Source of the DNA: CALMSM01 sp964534095
GTDB taxonomy: Bacteria; Patescibacteriota; Saccharimonadia; Saccharimonadales; CALMSM01
NCBI GenBank assembly: GCA_964534095.1
Contig: CAZHPF010000009.1
Span: 1 to 18,824 of the forward strand
Direction: 5' to 3'
DNA length: 18,824 nt
Below the pieces are notes generated by a model, which was not told the origin of the DNA, made no database searches, and worked only from the letters and a program-made list of their open reading frames with translations. This document shows positions 1 to 7,255 of this stretch, in pieces. How positions within the stretch are numbered: position 1 is the first letter of the stretch; every line of letters starts with the position of its first letter. A program made the translations under genes and the position numbers.

Positions 1-573
1 GATCTGACAGCAAATACGTCGCTGAGGCAACTGACAACAGATGTGGTCGATACGCTCAGCCAAAAAGTAAAGACTATGTTTGCACGGTCTCCCGAACGGT
101 TACTTGATATGTCGGACGAGGAAGTTGAAGCGTTGGGAATCTCTCAGCTTCAAGATTTTGCAAGCATTGCCGACGAATACGAACGGTTAGGCATAGATGA
201 TGTAGATTCTTTTAAGCAGATGAGAGAGTACGTTAGACGTTGGGGGGAGGGAGCGCTACCTGATTACCTTATTGCCGAGCAGAAAGCGTACTTTGAGCCC
301 GATGTCCAAGGATTTGGTCCCGCTCGCTGGCAGACAGATATGGTACCCGGTAAATTTGCTGAACGTTGGGATGAAGCCATAGCGTTTGTACAATATTTAC
401 AAGGAGATTCCTCGAAGCAAAAATTCGGCAACGAACTAAAGGAACGTTTAGCTGCAGCGCTGGACGAAGCTCAAGAATGGATGACCAATCCGCCTGCTCA
501 TTACCCTCAAGAATATCTCAATAGGATCCGGCCAGCTTTTGATACAATCGTTGAGCGATTTTCTCAGCTCTAG
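1..573 (+). CDS. 3' part of an unrecognised helical protein (5' end outside window)
   Basis: The frame is open from base 1 to the TAG at 571-573 (190 codons), so the gene probably begins upstream. A GTG at 43 could serve as a start but has no Shine-Dalgarno sequence. I do not recognise the family. The visible part is acidic and rich in Glu, Asp, Ala, Leu and Gln, with long predicted helices and no signal peptide, membrane segment or obvious metal-binding motif. It contains several Trp/Tyr-rich patches in its middle (around WQTDMVPGKFAERWDEA). It lies 46 bases before holA. In many bacteria comEC occupies that place, but this protein has no ComEC-like membrane segments. The reading frame is convincing; the function is unknown. 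Confidence 0.7.
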   Translation, partial: DLTANTSLRQLTTDVVDTLSQKVKTMFARSPERLLDMSDEEVEALGISQLQDFASIADEYERLGIDDVDSFKQMREYVRRWGEGALPDYLIAEQKAYFEPDVQGFGPARWQTDMVPGKFAERWDEAIAFVQYLQGDSSKQKFGNELKERLAAALDEAQEWMTNPPAHYPQEYLNRIRPAFDTIVERFSQL

Positions 574-607
574 AAGGTTGTCTGTGGCCTAACTGGCGTA
601 GAAAATG

Positions 608-613
608 TAAAAT
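608..613 (+). promoter_or_regulatory. Possible -10 box giving a leaderless holA transcript
   Basis: TAAAAT at 608-613 puts the expected transcription start at about 619-621, that is on the GTG start codon at 620. No convincing -35 is present (TGGCCT at 585-590 has the right spacing but matches poorly) and no ribosome binding site precedes holA. Weak on its own; listed because the same arrangement recurs elsewhere in the window. Confidence 0.25.
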
Positions 614-619
614 AAGCAA

Positions 620-1543
620 GTGATAACGACACTGACAGGTGAAAATTCGCTCGGGCTACAAACAGAACTGCGACGATTAATCAATGAGTTCGTGCAGGCG
701 TACGGTGACTTAGCGGTTACACCGCTGGACGGCGAAGAAGTTAGCTATGATCGGCTATACGAAGCGCTACAGAGTATGCCGTTTCTCGTTGATAAAAAAT
801 TAGCGGTCTTGCGGACGCCTAGCGCTCAAAAGGAGTTTGCGGAAAATGTCCAAGATCTCCTAGAAAATGTCGGCGAAAGCATAGACATCATCGTGGTAGA
901 GCCAAAGCTGGATAAGCGTTCTAGCTATTATAAGTACCTAAAAGCCCACACTACGTTTAAGGAATTTCATGAACTGGATGCCAATGGCTTAGCGCGCTGG
1001 GTGGTGGCGCGAGCAAAAGAAGAGGGCGGCACTATTAGTACGGCTGATGCCCGTTACTTAGTAGAGCGTAGTGGTATCAATCAGCAGTTGTTAGACCAGG
1101 AACTGCAGAAACTAGTTATCTACGAACCCGCTGTGACACGGCAGAACATTGATTTGCTCACCGAGCCAGCACCGCAAAGCACGATTTTTCAATTGCTGGA
1201 TGCTATGTTTGCTGGTAATACGAAGCAAGCTGTGCGCCTGTACGAAGAGCAGCGCCAGTTAAAAGTTGAACCGCAGCAAATTATTGCTATGCTTGCCTGG
1301 CAACTTCACATACTCGCCCTAGTAAAGTCAGCAGTTGCCCAGAGCGATGCCCTAGTTGCCTCTAGCGCTAAGCTGAATCCTTATGTAGTGAGCAAGACTC
1401 GCACAATTGCCGGTAAACTCTCGATGCGTGATATACAAAAGCTAGTGAGTGAAGTGCTTGATATTGACCTGAAAAGCAAAACCAAAGGGCTAAACTCAGA
1501 CGAAGCCCTGCGGAATTTGCTAGTCGCTGGTGTGACATCCTAG
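620..1543 (+). CDS. holA: DNA polymerase III subunit delta
   Basis: Encodes 307 residues matching the delta subunit of the clamp loader, which with delta-prime and tau/gamma opens the beta sliding clamp for the replicative polymerase. Seen in the sequence: an N-terminal region starting ITTLTGENSLGLQTELRRL, a VVEPKLDKRSSYYKYLK segment typical of the AAA+-like fold of delta (which lacks a functional P-loop), and the C-terminal collar helices (IFQLLDAMFAGNTKQAVRLY, then QQIIAMLAWQLHILALVK). Length is a little short of the usual 330-345. The start is GTG at 620; there is no Shine-Dalgarno sequence, and a -10-like TAAAAT lies at 608-613. It converges on rpsT, a holA/rpsT neighbourhood also common in Firmicutes, which supports the call. 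Confidence 0.88.
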   Translation: MITTLTGENSLGLQTELRRLINEFVQAYGDLAVTPLDGEEVSYDRLYEALQSMPFLVDKKLAVLRTPSAQKEFAENVQDLLENVGESIDIIVVEPKLDKRSSYYKYLKAHTTFKEFHELDANGLARWVVARAKEEGGTISTADARYLVERSGINQQLLDQELQKLVIYEPAVTRQNIDLLTEPAPQSTIFQLLDAMFAGNTKQAVRLYEEQRQLKVEPQQIIAMLAWQLHILALVKSAVAQSDALVASSAKLNPYVVSKTRTIAGKLSMRDIQKLVSEVLDIDLKSKTKGLNSDEALRNLLVAGVTS

Positions 1544-1555
1544 CCTAGGGTGTCA
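1533..1555. terminator. Palindrome between convergent holA and rpsT
   Basis: TGACATCC (1533-1540) pairs with GGGTGTCA (1548-1555), 8 bp including one G-T wobble, around a 7-base centre. It spans the holA stop codon and lies 22 bases beyond the rpsT stop on the other strand. There is no run of T on either side, so it is not a classical intrinsic terminator, but its position suits a shared end-of-transcript structure. Confidence 0.4.
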
Positions 1556-1576
1556 GTATATCAAAGTATAAGCAGG

Positions 1577-1948
1577 TTATTTTTTGGTGGTTTTCTTGGC
1601 TGCAGGTTTCTTGGCAGGAGCTTTTTTGCGGGCTGGTTTTGCAGCAGGTTTAGCCGGTGTTTTCTTAGCAGGAACAGCTTTTTTCTTGGTAGAAGCAGAT
1701 GGTTTTACGCCGGCAGCTTTGGCAGCTTTGGCAAGTTGACGTTTTTTGCGGGCAACTTTGTTCTTATGAAGAACGTTTTTCTTGGCAGCTTTGTCCAGCG
1801 CACTTTGAGCGCTGGAGTGGCTGGCGCTCGTTGTCTTGGAGACAAATGATTTCAGAGCCGTTTTGAGGCTGCGCTTGGTCTTGGCGTTACGCACGGTTGC
1901 TTTACGGGCAACTTTGACGCGTTTTTTTGCTGACTTGATAATGGGCAT
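1577..1948 (-). CDS. rpsT: 30S ribosomal protein S20 with histone-like C-terminal tail
   Basis: Encodes 123 residues. Residues 1 to about 82 are S20: MPIIKSAKKRVKVARKATVRNAKTK at the start, then SALDKAAKKNVLHKNKVARKKRQLAK, the helical bundle that binds the 5' domain of 16S rRNA. S20 is usually about 85-90 residues. Here a further 40 residues made almost only of Lys, Ala, Pro and Thr follow, with repeating AKKPA/PAKK units resembling bacterial histone H1-like tails. The start is ATG at 1946-1948 with AAGAGGAA at 1957-1964, spaced 8 bases. Its promoter is at 1992-2020. It converges with holA. The overlapping plus-strand frame at 1550-1849 is an artefact of the repetitive Lys/Ala codons. Confidence 0.93.
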   Translation of the reverse strand: MPIIKSAKKRVKVARKATVRNAKTKRSLKTALKSFVSKTTSASHSSAQSALDKAAKKNVLHKNKVARKKRQLAKAAKAAGVKPSASTKKKAVPAKKTPAKPAAKPARKKAPAKKPAAKKTTKK

Positions 1949-1991
1949 AGTAGTAGTTCCTCTTAATGTTTAGTTATATGTTCAGGGGTAG

Positions 1992-2020
1992 ACTATAACG
2001 TGCTTAGGGAGTTTTGTAAA
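1992..2020 (-). promoter_or_regulatory. Sigma-70-type promoter for rpsT
   Basis: On the minus strand TTTACA (2015-2020) and TATAGT (1992-1997) are separated by exactly 17 bases, both one or two changes from consensus. The expected start near 1985 gives a leader of about 37 bases before the rpsT ATG, with a good Shine-Dalgarno sequence in it. Confidence 0.75.
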
Positions 2021-2045
2021 TAACCGGAAAAAACCGATATTATAC

Positions 2046-2074
2046 TTGCATACTGCTCATGTTTGTGGTAGACT
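2046..2074 (+). promoter_or_regulatory. Promoter for the DHH-like protein gene
   Basis: TTGCAT (2046-2051), a 17-base spacer and TAGACT (2069-2074), with TG one base before the -10 box (extended -10). Expected start near 2081, which would favour the ATG at 2101. A competing weaker arrangement, TTGTAA (2014-2019), 18 bases, TATTAT (2038-2043), would start transcription near 2050 and would instead suit the ATG at 2059. The region is divergent with the rpsT promoter. Confidence 0.5.
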
Positions 2075-2100
2075 TGGTAACAGAGGTACAAAAAATAAAA

Positions 2101-3873
2101 ATGGATACTCAAAAAGCACAAATTGTTGAACGGTTGAAGCAAGCCAATAATATATTGGTCACTGTTAGTGCTAATCCGTCAGTTGACCAATTGGCGTCTG
2201 CTATTGGCATAACACTGCTTCTTAACAAACTGGGCAAGCACGCTACAGCCGTTTTTAGCGGTAAAGTACCAAGTATACTGGAGTTTTTGGAACCGTCGAA
2301 GACGCTCGAAACTAACACTGACAGCCTGCGCGATTTTATCATCAGCCTGGATAAAAATAAGGCAGATAAACTACGGTATAAGGTTGAAGACAATCACGTC
2401 CGTATTTTCATAACCCCGTATCGAACCTCGATTTCCGACAAAGACCTGGTATTTAGCCAGGGTGATTTCAATGTCGAAGTAGTACTGGCGGTGGGGATTA
2501 GCAAGCAGCAAGATCTCGACCAGGCAATTGCGGCTCATGGCCGCATTCTCCATGACGCTACCGTTATTGATGTGTCGACAGACAAGATAACGGGTCTAGG
2601 AACCATGAACCTAATTGATCCCAAGGCGAGTAGCCTATCCGAAATCCTAGTAAGTATTGGCGTAGCACTGAAGCCGGATGTACTGGACTCTCAGATGGCA
2701 ACGGCTTTCTTGACCGGTATCGTGGCGCAGACCAATCGGTTCAGTAACGAAAAGACTACATCAGAAACTATGGAAGTAAGTTCTAAACTATTAGCGGCCG
2801 GAGCGAATCAGCAGCTTGTCGCTGTGAGGCTTCAACCTCCTAAGCCGGCAACGCCACCACCTCCTCAAGCGCCAAAAACTCTACCTCAAGCGTCATCTGT
2901 TGCTCAGCCAGTTGCAGCCGGTGCGGCTATCAACTTACCAGAACCTGTGGCTGACCAAGTTGCCCCAGATGGATCACTCCAGATTGATCACGGCCCCGCC
3001 GTTGACCTTGATTCGTACGAATTCGACGCTGAAGCCCAACAACAGCTTGAGCAAATACGCATAGATGACCAGGGGCACTTGAAGGCAGTCCAGCCAGGTG
3101 AGGAGCCAAAAGCATCTGTTGCTCCATCTCTGCAAAGCGCTTTGTCGTCGTCTCCAGAAAGTGACGCTACGGCCGGTAAACCAGCATTGAACGAAGGAGG
3201 AGACACCCAGTTGGATGCTCCATCTATGGGTGGTACGCTTACAGCATCAGGCAAGGATAATGAGACAGAAAAGGCTGTTAACTTAATGGCCGAACCTGCG
3301 TCGGCATCGGAACGGCCTCTGCTGAGCCATAATACAGGCCAAGCACCAAACCGACCCGCCTTCTCCACAGATAAACCGTTGCCTACTGATGCGTCGCAAG
3401 AACCAGTCGTTCAAGCTTCTAATACGCTGGAAGATTTAGAACGGTCAGTCCAGAGTCCACATGTTGCGGACAGTACTTCGTCTGAATCTGAACCTAGCGA
3501 CGGTACTTCTGCTGCAGCCAGTGCTCCGCCAGTACTCGGTACGAATGTGGATGAAGCTCGGGATGCTGTAAGCGCAGCAGTGACATCAAACGATCAGCCA
3601 TTGCCCCCTATTGAGGCACTAGGAGCCCAGTACGTTGATCTACCGGGAGTTGGCGGTACAGCCCAAACGTCGCAGCCTCCTGTAACTGACAATACCTCCG
3701 CACCTCCTAATACCGAAGATAAGGATAAAGCTGAGCCCCCAACTGATACCCCTGAAGCAACCGGTACACCTGCCGTTTCTGACCCAAGTGCGCCACCTCC
3801 CGTTCCGCCACCTATGATGCCGCCGGCGTTTACGCCTGCCGTTTCTGACTCGTCAGCCTCTAAAGCAGCTTGA
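2101..3873 (+). CDS. Degenerate DHH/NrnA-like phosphoesterase with long disordered tail
   Basis: Encodes 590 residues. Residues 1-244 follow the DHH phosphoesterase (RecJ/NrnA) plan: a first strand and loop ILVTVSANPSVDQLASAIG, a 'SLSEILVSIG' helix, and 'TGIVAQTNRF' followed by a helix ending 'LLAAGA'. Active enzymes carry (H)xNPDGD, a DHH and a DTGRF-like triplet. Here these read NPSVD (25-29), DVS (157-159) and QTNRF (Gln210), so most metal ligands are lost and catalysis is unlikely. Residues 245-590 are Pro/Ala/Ser/Thr/Asp-rich, without predicted fold. The gene overlaps truB by one base; nrnA commonly precedes truB, which supports the family call. I chose the ATG at 2101 (AGAGGT at 2082-2087, 13 bases away, and the promoter at 2046-2074); an in-frame ATG at 2059 would add 14 residues. 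Confidence 0.72.
   Translation: MDTQKAQIVERLKQANNILVTVSANPSVDQLASAIGITLLLNKLGKHATAVFSGKVPSILEFLEPSKTLETNTDSLRDFIISLDKNKADKLRYKVEDNHVRIFITPYRTSISDKDLVFSQGDFNVEVVLAVGISKQQDLDQAIAAHGRILHDATVIDVSTDKITGLGTMNLIDPKASSLSEILVSIGVALKPDVLDSQMATAFLTGIVAQTNRFSNEKTTSETMEVSSKLLAAGANQQLVAVRLQPPKPATPPPPQAPKTLPQASSVAQPVAAGAAINLPEPVADQVAPDGSLQIDHGPAVDLDSYEFDAEAQQQLEQIRIDDQGHLKAVQPGEEPKASVAPSLQSALSSSPESDATAGKPALNEGGDTQLDAPSMGGTLTASGKDNETEKAVNLMAEPASASERPLLSHNTGQAPNRPAFSTDKPLPTDASQEPVVQASNTLEDLERSVQSPHVADSTSSESEPSDGTSAAASAPPVLGTNVDEARDAVSAAVTSNDQPLPPIEALGAQYVDLPGVGGTAQTSQPPVTDNTSAPPNTEDKDKAEPPTDTPEATGTPAVSDPSAPPPVPPPMMPPAFTPAVSDSSASKAA
3769..3849 (+). repeat. 15-base direct repeat in the disordered tail
   Basis: CCTGCCGTTTCTGAC occurs at 3769-3783 and again at 3835-3849, encoding a repeated TPAVSD(P/S)SA-type peptide near the C-terminus of the DHH-like protein. 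It suggests local duplication within the low-complexity tail. Confidence 0.55.
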
Positions 3874-4556
3874 TGAGTGAGATTGGTAACGATGGAGTAT
3901 TGTTGGTAGATAAACCAGCTGGTTGGACATCGTTTGATGTGGTCGCCAAGCTTCGTGGCCAGTTACGAGCCAAAACAGGTGATAAAAAATTAAAAGTAGG
4001 CCATGGTGGCACACTTGACCCGTTTGCGACAGGTTTGCTGATTGTACTGGTTGGTAACGCCTGTAAACAGGCCGATCAACTGTTAAAGCTCGACAAAACC
4101 TATGAGTTTACTATTACGCTGGGTGTCACCAGTACAACCGGAGATCCAGAAGGTGAATTGACACCCACGCCTGCTGCCCAAGAAGTATCCCAGCACAACA
4201 TAGAAGATGTCTTGGATAGCTTTCGGGGAGCCATCACCCAAACACCACCTATATATTCGGCCATTAAGGTGGGCGGTAAGCGTGCCTATAGCCTAGCCAG
4301 GGCTGGTAAAGAGGTAAAACTGGAACCTCGCGCAGTAACTGTTCGCTCGCTTAAACTTGTATCATATGCGTGGCCAGAAGCTTCTTTTGTGGCAGAGGTA
4401 TCATCTGGAACGTATATCCGTACGTTGGCCGAAGATATTGGCAATACACTTGGAGTAGGCGCCTACTGTACCCAACTTCGCCGCATCCGTATTGGTTCGT
4501 ATTCTATCTCTGAAGCGGGCACAATCCAAGAACACACTAGTGTTGCCGGCTCATAG
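3873..4556 (+). CDS. truB: tRNA pseudouridine(55) synthase, catalytic core only
   Basis: Converts U55 of the T-loop of tRNAs to pseudouridine. Seen: the N-terminal LLVDKPAGWTSFDVV, the catalytic GGTLDPFATGLL with Asp49 (equivalent to Asp48 of E. coli TruB), KTYEFTITLG, the PPIYSAIKVGGKRAYSLARAG segment and the RNA-binding end SSGTYIRTLAEDIG. It has 227 residues against about 300-315 in E. coli and Bacillus, ending just after the LRRIRIG element, so the C-terminal PUA domain is absent. The start ATG at 3873 overlaps the preceding TGA (TGATG), implying translational coupling to the DHH-like gene; the TTG just before it is less likely. rpsO follows 130 bases later. Confidence 0.93.
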   Translation: MSEIGNDGVLLVDKPAGWTSFDVVAKLRGQLRAKTGDKKLKVGHGGTLDPFATGLLIVLVGNACKQADQLLKLDKTYEFTITLGVTSTTGDPEGELTPTPAAQEVSQHNIEDVLDSFRGAITQTPPIYSAIKVGGKRAYSLARAGKEVKLEPRAVTVRSLKLVSYAWPEASFVAEVSSGTYIRTLAEDIGNTLGVGAYCTQLRRIRIGSYSISEAGTIQEHTSVAGS

Positions 4557-4578
4557 AAGGTGGATATGCAGAACAGGG

Positions 4579-4607
4579 TTGCTTCTTGGGAGGAAATTTG
4601 CTATACT
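4579..4607 (+). promoter_or_regulatory. Extended -10 promoter for rpsO
   Basis: TTGCTT (4579-4584), 17 bases, TATACT (4602-4607), with TG at 4599-4600 one base before the -10 box. It lies downstream of the truB stop and should start transcription near 4614, giving rpsO a 5' leader of about 73 bases. Confidence 0.65.
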
Positions 4608-4608
4608 G

Positions 4609-4645
4609 GGCGGTAACGCCATCTGTGAGGAGTATCTACCTCGCA
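4609..4645 (+). promoter_or_regulatory. rpsO leader stem-loops, candidate S15 autoregulatory site
   Basis: Two adjacent hairpins lie near the expected transcript start: GGCG-GTAA-CGCC at 4609-4620 (its 5' half may be lost if transcription starts at 4614), and TGTGAGG (4624-4630) pairing with CCTCGCA (4639-4645), 7 bp with an 8-base loop. The second has a U-G wobble stacked on G-C pairs, the type of GU/GC element S15 recognises in 16S rRNA and in several known rpsO leaders. The regulatory role is inferred. Confidence 0.4.
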
Positions 4646-4686
4646 TCTTACATACAGACCATTTTGAAATAATTTAAAGGATATAC

Positions 4687-4953
4687 ATGATTTCTACGGA
4701 AAAGAAAACGAAGATCGCAGCTGATTTACAACGAAACAAAAAAGATACCGGCTCTCCAGAGGTACAGGTTGGTATTTTGACAGAACGTATTAAGGAGCTG
4801 ACTGAGCACCTAAAGACTCGTAAGCATGATTTTATGGCTCGCCGAGGATTGCTACAAGCAGTTGGTAAACGCAAACGACTACTTAAGTATCTTGCTGAGC
4901 AAGACGGCAAAGCCTACCTGGCTCTGGTGAAAAAACTAGGCCTCAGAAAATAG
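4687..4953 (+). CDS. rpsO: 30S ribosomal protein S15
   Basis: Encodes 88 residues, the usual length for S15, which binds the three-way junction of helices 20-22 in 16S rRNA and starts assembly of the platform. Seen: the hallmark DTGSPEVQVGILTERIKELTEHLK, HDFMARRGLLQAVGKRKRLLKYL and the ending ALVKKLGLRK. Start ATG 4687 with AAAGGA at 4676-4681 (5-base gap). It has its own promoter and leader structure, and the rpsO-pnp order follows the general bacterial pattern. Confidence 0.97.
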   Translation: MISTEKKTKIAADLQRNKKDTGSPEVQVGILTERIKELTEHLKTRKHDFMARRGLLQAVGKRKRLLKYLAEQDGKAYLALVKKLGLRK

Positions 4954-4965
4954 AACGTTGGTTAG

Positions 4966-5015
4966 TCCGCCCTAAGGCGGATAGACGAGCGCTCTCGGGC
5001 ACACGAGAAATCTCG
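4966..5015 (+). other. Cluster of hairpins between rpsO and pnp
   Basis: TCCGCC (4966-4971) pairs with GGCGGA (4976-4981) around CTAA, a compact 6-bp stem 13 bases after the rpsO stop. CGAG elements at 4985-4988 and 5004-5007 can pair with CTCG at 4993-4996 and 5012-5015, forming further short stems. No T-run follows, so this is not an intrinsic terminator. In E. coli the pnp leader folds into an RNase III-cut structure through which PNPase controls its own mRNA; a comparable processing or control role here is only inferred. Confidence 0.4.
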
Positions 5016-5106
5016 GTAATTAAAAACTAAATATATGGGTAATAGAGCGCAGTTCATTCGCTGCAGAGCGGAAGGATTGAACCTTGTTACCCATAAAGGA
5101 GCTACA

Positions 5107-7245
5107 ATGTCAGGGACAATTAATCCATCTGGCAAAGATATTATTAAAGTTGAAACACAGTGGTGCGGCCGCACGCTGAGCCTTGAAGTAGGCCGCGTTG
5201 GATTCCGCACCAGCGGGAGCGTTATCGTACGTTACGGCGAAACGGTTATATTGGGTACGGCCATGGTGGGCAGTAAGCCTATCAGCGGTATGGACTATTT
5301 TCCACTCAGTATTGATTATGAAGAAAAAATGTATGCAGCTGGCAAAATCAGCGGCAGCCGGTTTATCAAACGCGAAGGTCGTCCTTCTGACGATGCAATT
5401 TTAATCGGTCGCCTGATTGACCGTCCTATTCGACCGTTATTCCCTAAGGGGTATCGTCAAGAAGTACAGGGCGTGGCTAGCGTGCTGAGCATGGATCCTA
5501 GTTTCCGTCCTGATATGGTCGCGATGGTGGCTATGAGTACAGCACTCAGCCTGAGTGGCGCTCCTTTTGACGGCCCTGTGGCTGGGCTTCGTGTGGGGCT
5601 CAAAGATGGTAAGCCCGAAGCGTTTATGAGTGCAGATGAGCTCGACAAGAGCGTGCTTGACCTCGTAGTTGCCGGTAAGGCCGGTGCAATTATGATGGTT
5701 GAAGCTGGCGCTAACGAAGCAACCGAAGAGCAGGTCGTTGAAGCACTACATTTTGCTGAAGCGGCTATGCTGCCGGCAATTAAATTGCAAGAAGAACTTG
5801 TGGCCAAGGTTGGCGTAGAAAAGCGTAAGTACGAGCTATTGCTACCAAACGAAGACATCCAAAAGACGGTTGACGTGTGGGTTGAAGGGAAACTCGGCGA
5901 CAATATCCGCCGTCCGTACCCAGAGCGTAATGACTTACTGTCTAACCTTCGCGCAGATTTCCACGAAGCGTTCAAAGAAAGCTTAGGTGACAATTACGCC
6001 GACCTTCGTCAGGAATACGATGAAGCATTTACGCAGGCGCTTCATACAGACGTTCGCAAGGGTATTATCAATGACAATCTGCGCCCAGATGGCCGTACAT
6101 TAGATGAAATACGTCCCCTAAGCAGCGAAGTAGGACTATTGCCACGTGCACATGGCTCATCGTTGTTTACTCGTGGTATGACGCAGGGTATGAACATTGT
6201 GACGTTGGCGCCATTAAGTTATGTGCAGTTGGTTGACACGATGGAGCGCGAGGGTGAGCGCCGATACCTCCACCACTACAACGCGCCAGGCTATACAGTC
6301 GGCGAAGTAAAACGTCTGGGAAGTCCAGGCCGACGCGAAATTGGTCACGGCTACCTGGCTGAGCGCGCGCTTTTGCCAGTGTTGCCCAGCGAAGCAGATT
6401 TCCCATACACTATTCGGAGCGTAACAGAGATTATGAGCCAAAACGGCTCGACTAGTATGGCTGCTACATGCTCGTCGTGTCTTGCGCTGATGGATGCAGG
6501 CGTGCCGCTCAAGGCAGCAGTATCCGGTATTGCTATGGGTCTTATGATTGATGGCGACAAGCCGTACATTTTAAGTGACATTGCTGACGCCGAAGATTTT
6601 GCCGGAGATATGGACTTCAAAGTAACAGGTACTAGTAAGGGCATTACTGCATTGCAGATGGATATGAAAGTCCATGGTTTACCAGTAGAAGTCTTGGCTG
6701 AAGCGCTCGAAAAGGGCAAAATTGGCCGAGCGCACATCCTCGAACACATGCTTACAACACTTGCTGAGCCGAAGAAGGAAATGAGCCCATTTGCGCCCCG
6801 AGTAGAAAGTATCAAAATCAATCCTGATAAAATCCGCGAAGTAATCGGTAAGGGTGGCGAGATGATTCAGAAGATTACTGCTGAGACTGGCACAGAGATT
6901 GACATCAAGGATGATGGGATGGTCATGATTGCGAGTCCCGATAAAGCCAAGATTGATGCGGCCGTACAATGGATTAAAGGCATTACGGAAGACCCCGAAG
7001 TAGGTAAAATCTATGTTGATCGTCCGGTAGTGAGTGTGATGGATTTTGGGGCGTTTGTGCAGATTATGCCTGGTAAAGATGGGCTTGTGCACGTCAGCGA
7101 AATGTCTGAGGAGCGCGTTAATAAGCCAAGTGATGTTGTTAAAGAAGGTGATCTAGTTACCGTAAAACTGGTGGCTATTGATGACCGAGGCCGTTTGCAG
7201 CTCAGCATGAAAGCTGCTGCACGCGAAGCTAACGAAAAAGGGTAG
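5107..7245 (+). CDS. pnp: Polyribonucleotide nucleotidyltransferase (PNPase)
   Basis: 3'-to-5' phosphorolytic exoribonuclease that degrades mRNA to nucleoside diphosphates. 712 residues, the usual length, with all domains: first RNase PH domain (about 10-150, including RPIRPLFPKGYRQEVQ), alpha-helical linker, second RNase PH domain (about 310-540), KH domain with GKGG at 581-584 and C-terminal S1 domain from about 632 (VSVMDFGAFVQI...GLVHVSEM). The catalytic residues equivalent to E. coli Asp486, Asp492 and Lys494 are present as Asp497, Asp503 and Lys505 in the GDMDFK segment. Start ATG 5107 is set by AAAGGAG at 5095-5101; the in-frame ATG at 5035 has no ribosome site and would add an unmatched leader. 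The stop overlaps the Shine-Dalgarno sequence of the next gene. Confidence 0.97.
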   Translation: MSGTINPSGKDIIKVETQWCGRTLSLEVGRVGFRTSGSVIVRYGETVILGTAMVGSKPISGMDYFPLSIDYEEKMYAAGKISGSRFIKREGRPSDDAILIGRLIDRPIRPLFPKGYRQEVQGVASVLSMDPSFRPDMVAMVAMSTALSLSGAPFDGPVAGLRVGLKDGKPEAFMSADELDKSVLDLVVAGKAGAIMMVEAGANEATEEQVVEALHFAEAAMLPAIKLQEELVAKVGVEKRKYELLLPNEDIQKTVDVWVEGKLGDNIRRPYPERNDLLSNLRADFHEAFKESLGDNYADLRQEYDEAFTQALHTDVRKGIINDNLRPDGRTLDEIRPLSSEVGLLPRAHGSSLFTRGMTQGMNIVTLAPLSYVQLVDTMEREGERRYLHHYNAPGYTVGEVKRLGSPGRREIGHGYLAERALLPVLPSEADFPYTIRSVTEIMSQNGSTSMAATCSSCLALMDAGVPLKAAVSGIAMGLMIDGDKPYILSDIADAEDFAGDMDFKVTGTSKGITALQMDMKVHGLPVEVLAEALEKGKIGRAHILEHMLTTLAEPKKEMSPFAPRVESIKINPDKIREVIGKGGEMIQKITAETGTEIDIKDDGMVMIASPDKAKIDAAVQWIKGITEDPEVGKIYVDRPVVSVMDFGAFVQIMPGKDGLVHVSEMSEERVNKPSDVVKEGDLVTVKLVAIDDRGRLQLSMKAAAREANEKG

Positions 7246-7255
7246 AGGAACTATC

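Noticed and set aside
1550..1849. Plus-strand 99-codon frame opposite rpsT
   Set aside because: It is antisense to S20; its Phe/Gly/Ser-rich translation is the mirror of Lys/Ala/Pro codons.
5035..5106. Upstream in-frame ATG extending pnp by 24 residues
   Set aside because: It has no ribosome site and runs through the hairpin region, whereas AAAGGAG sits at the right distance from ATG 5107, where PNPase homology begins.
6351..6821. Minus-strand 156-codon frame and several others inside pnp
   Set aside because: All are antisense to a full-length, motif-complete PNPase; none has a ribosome site or recognisable motif.
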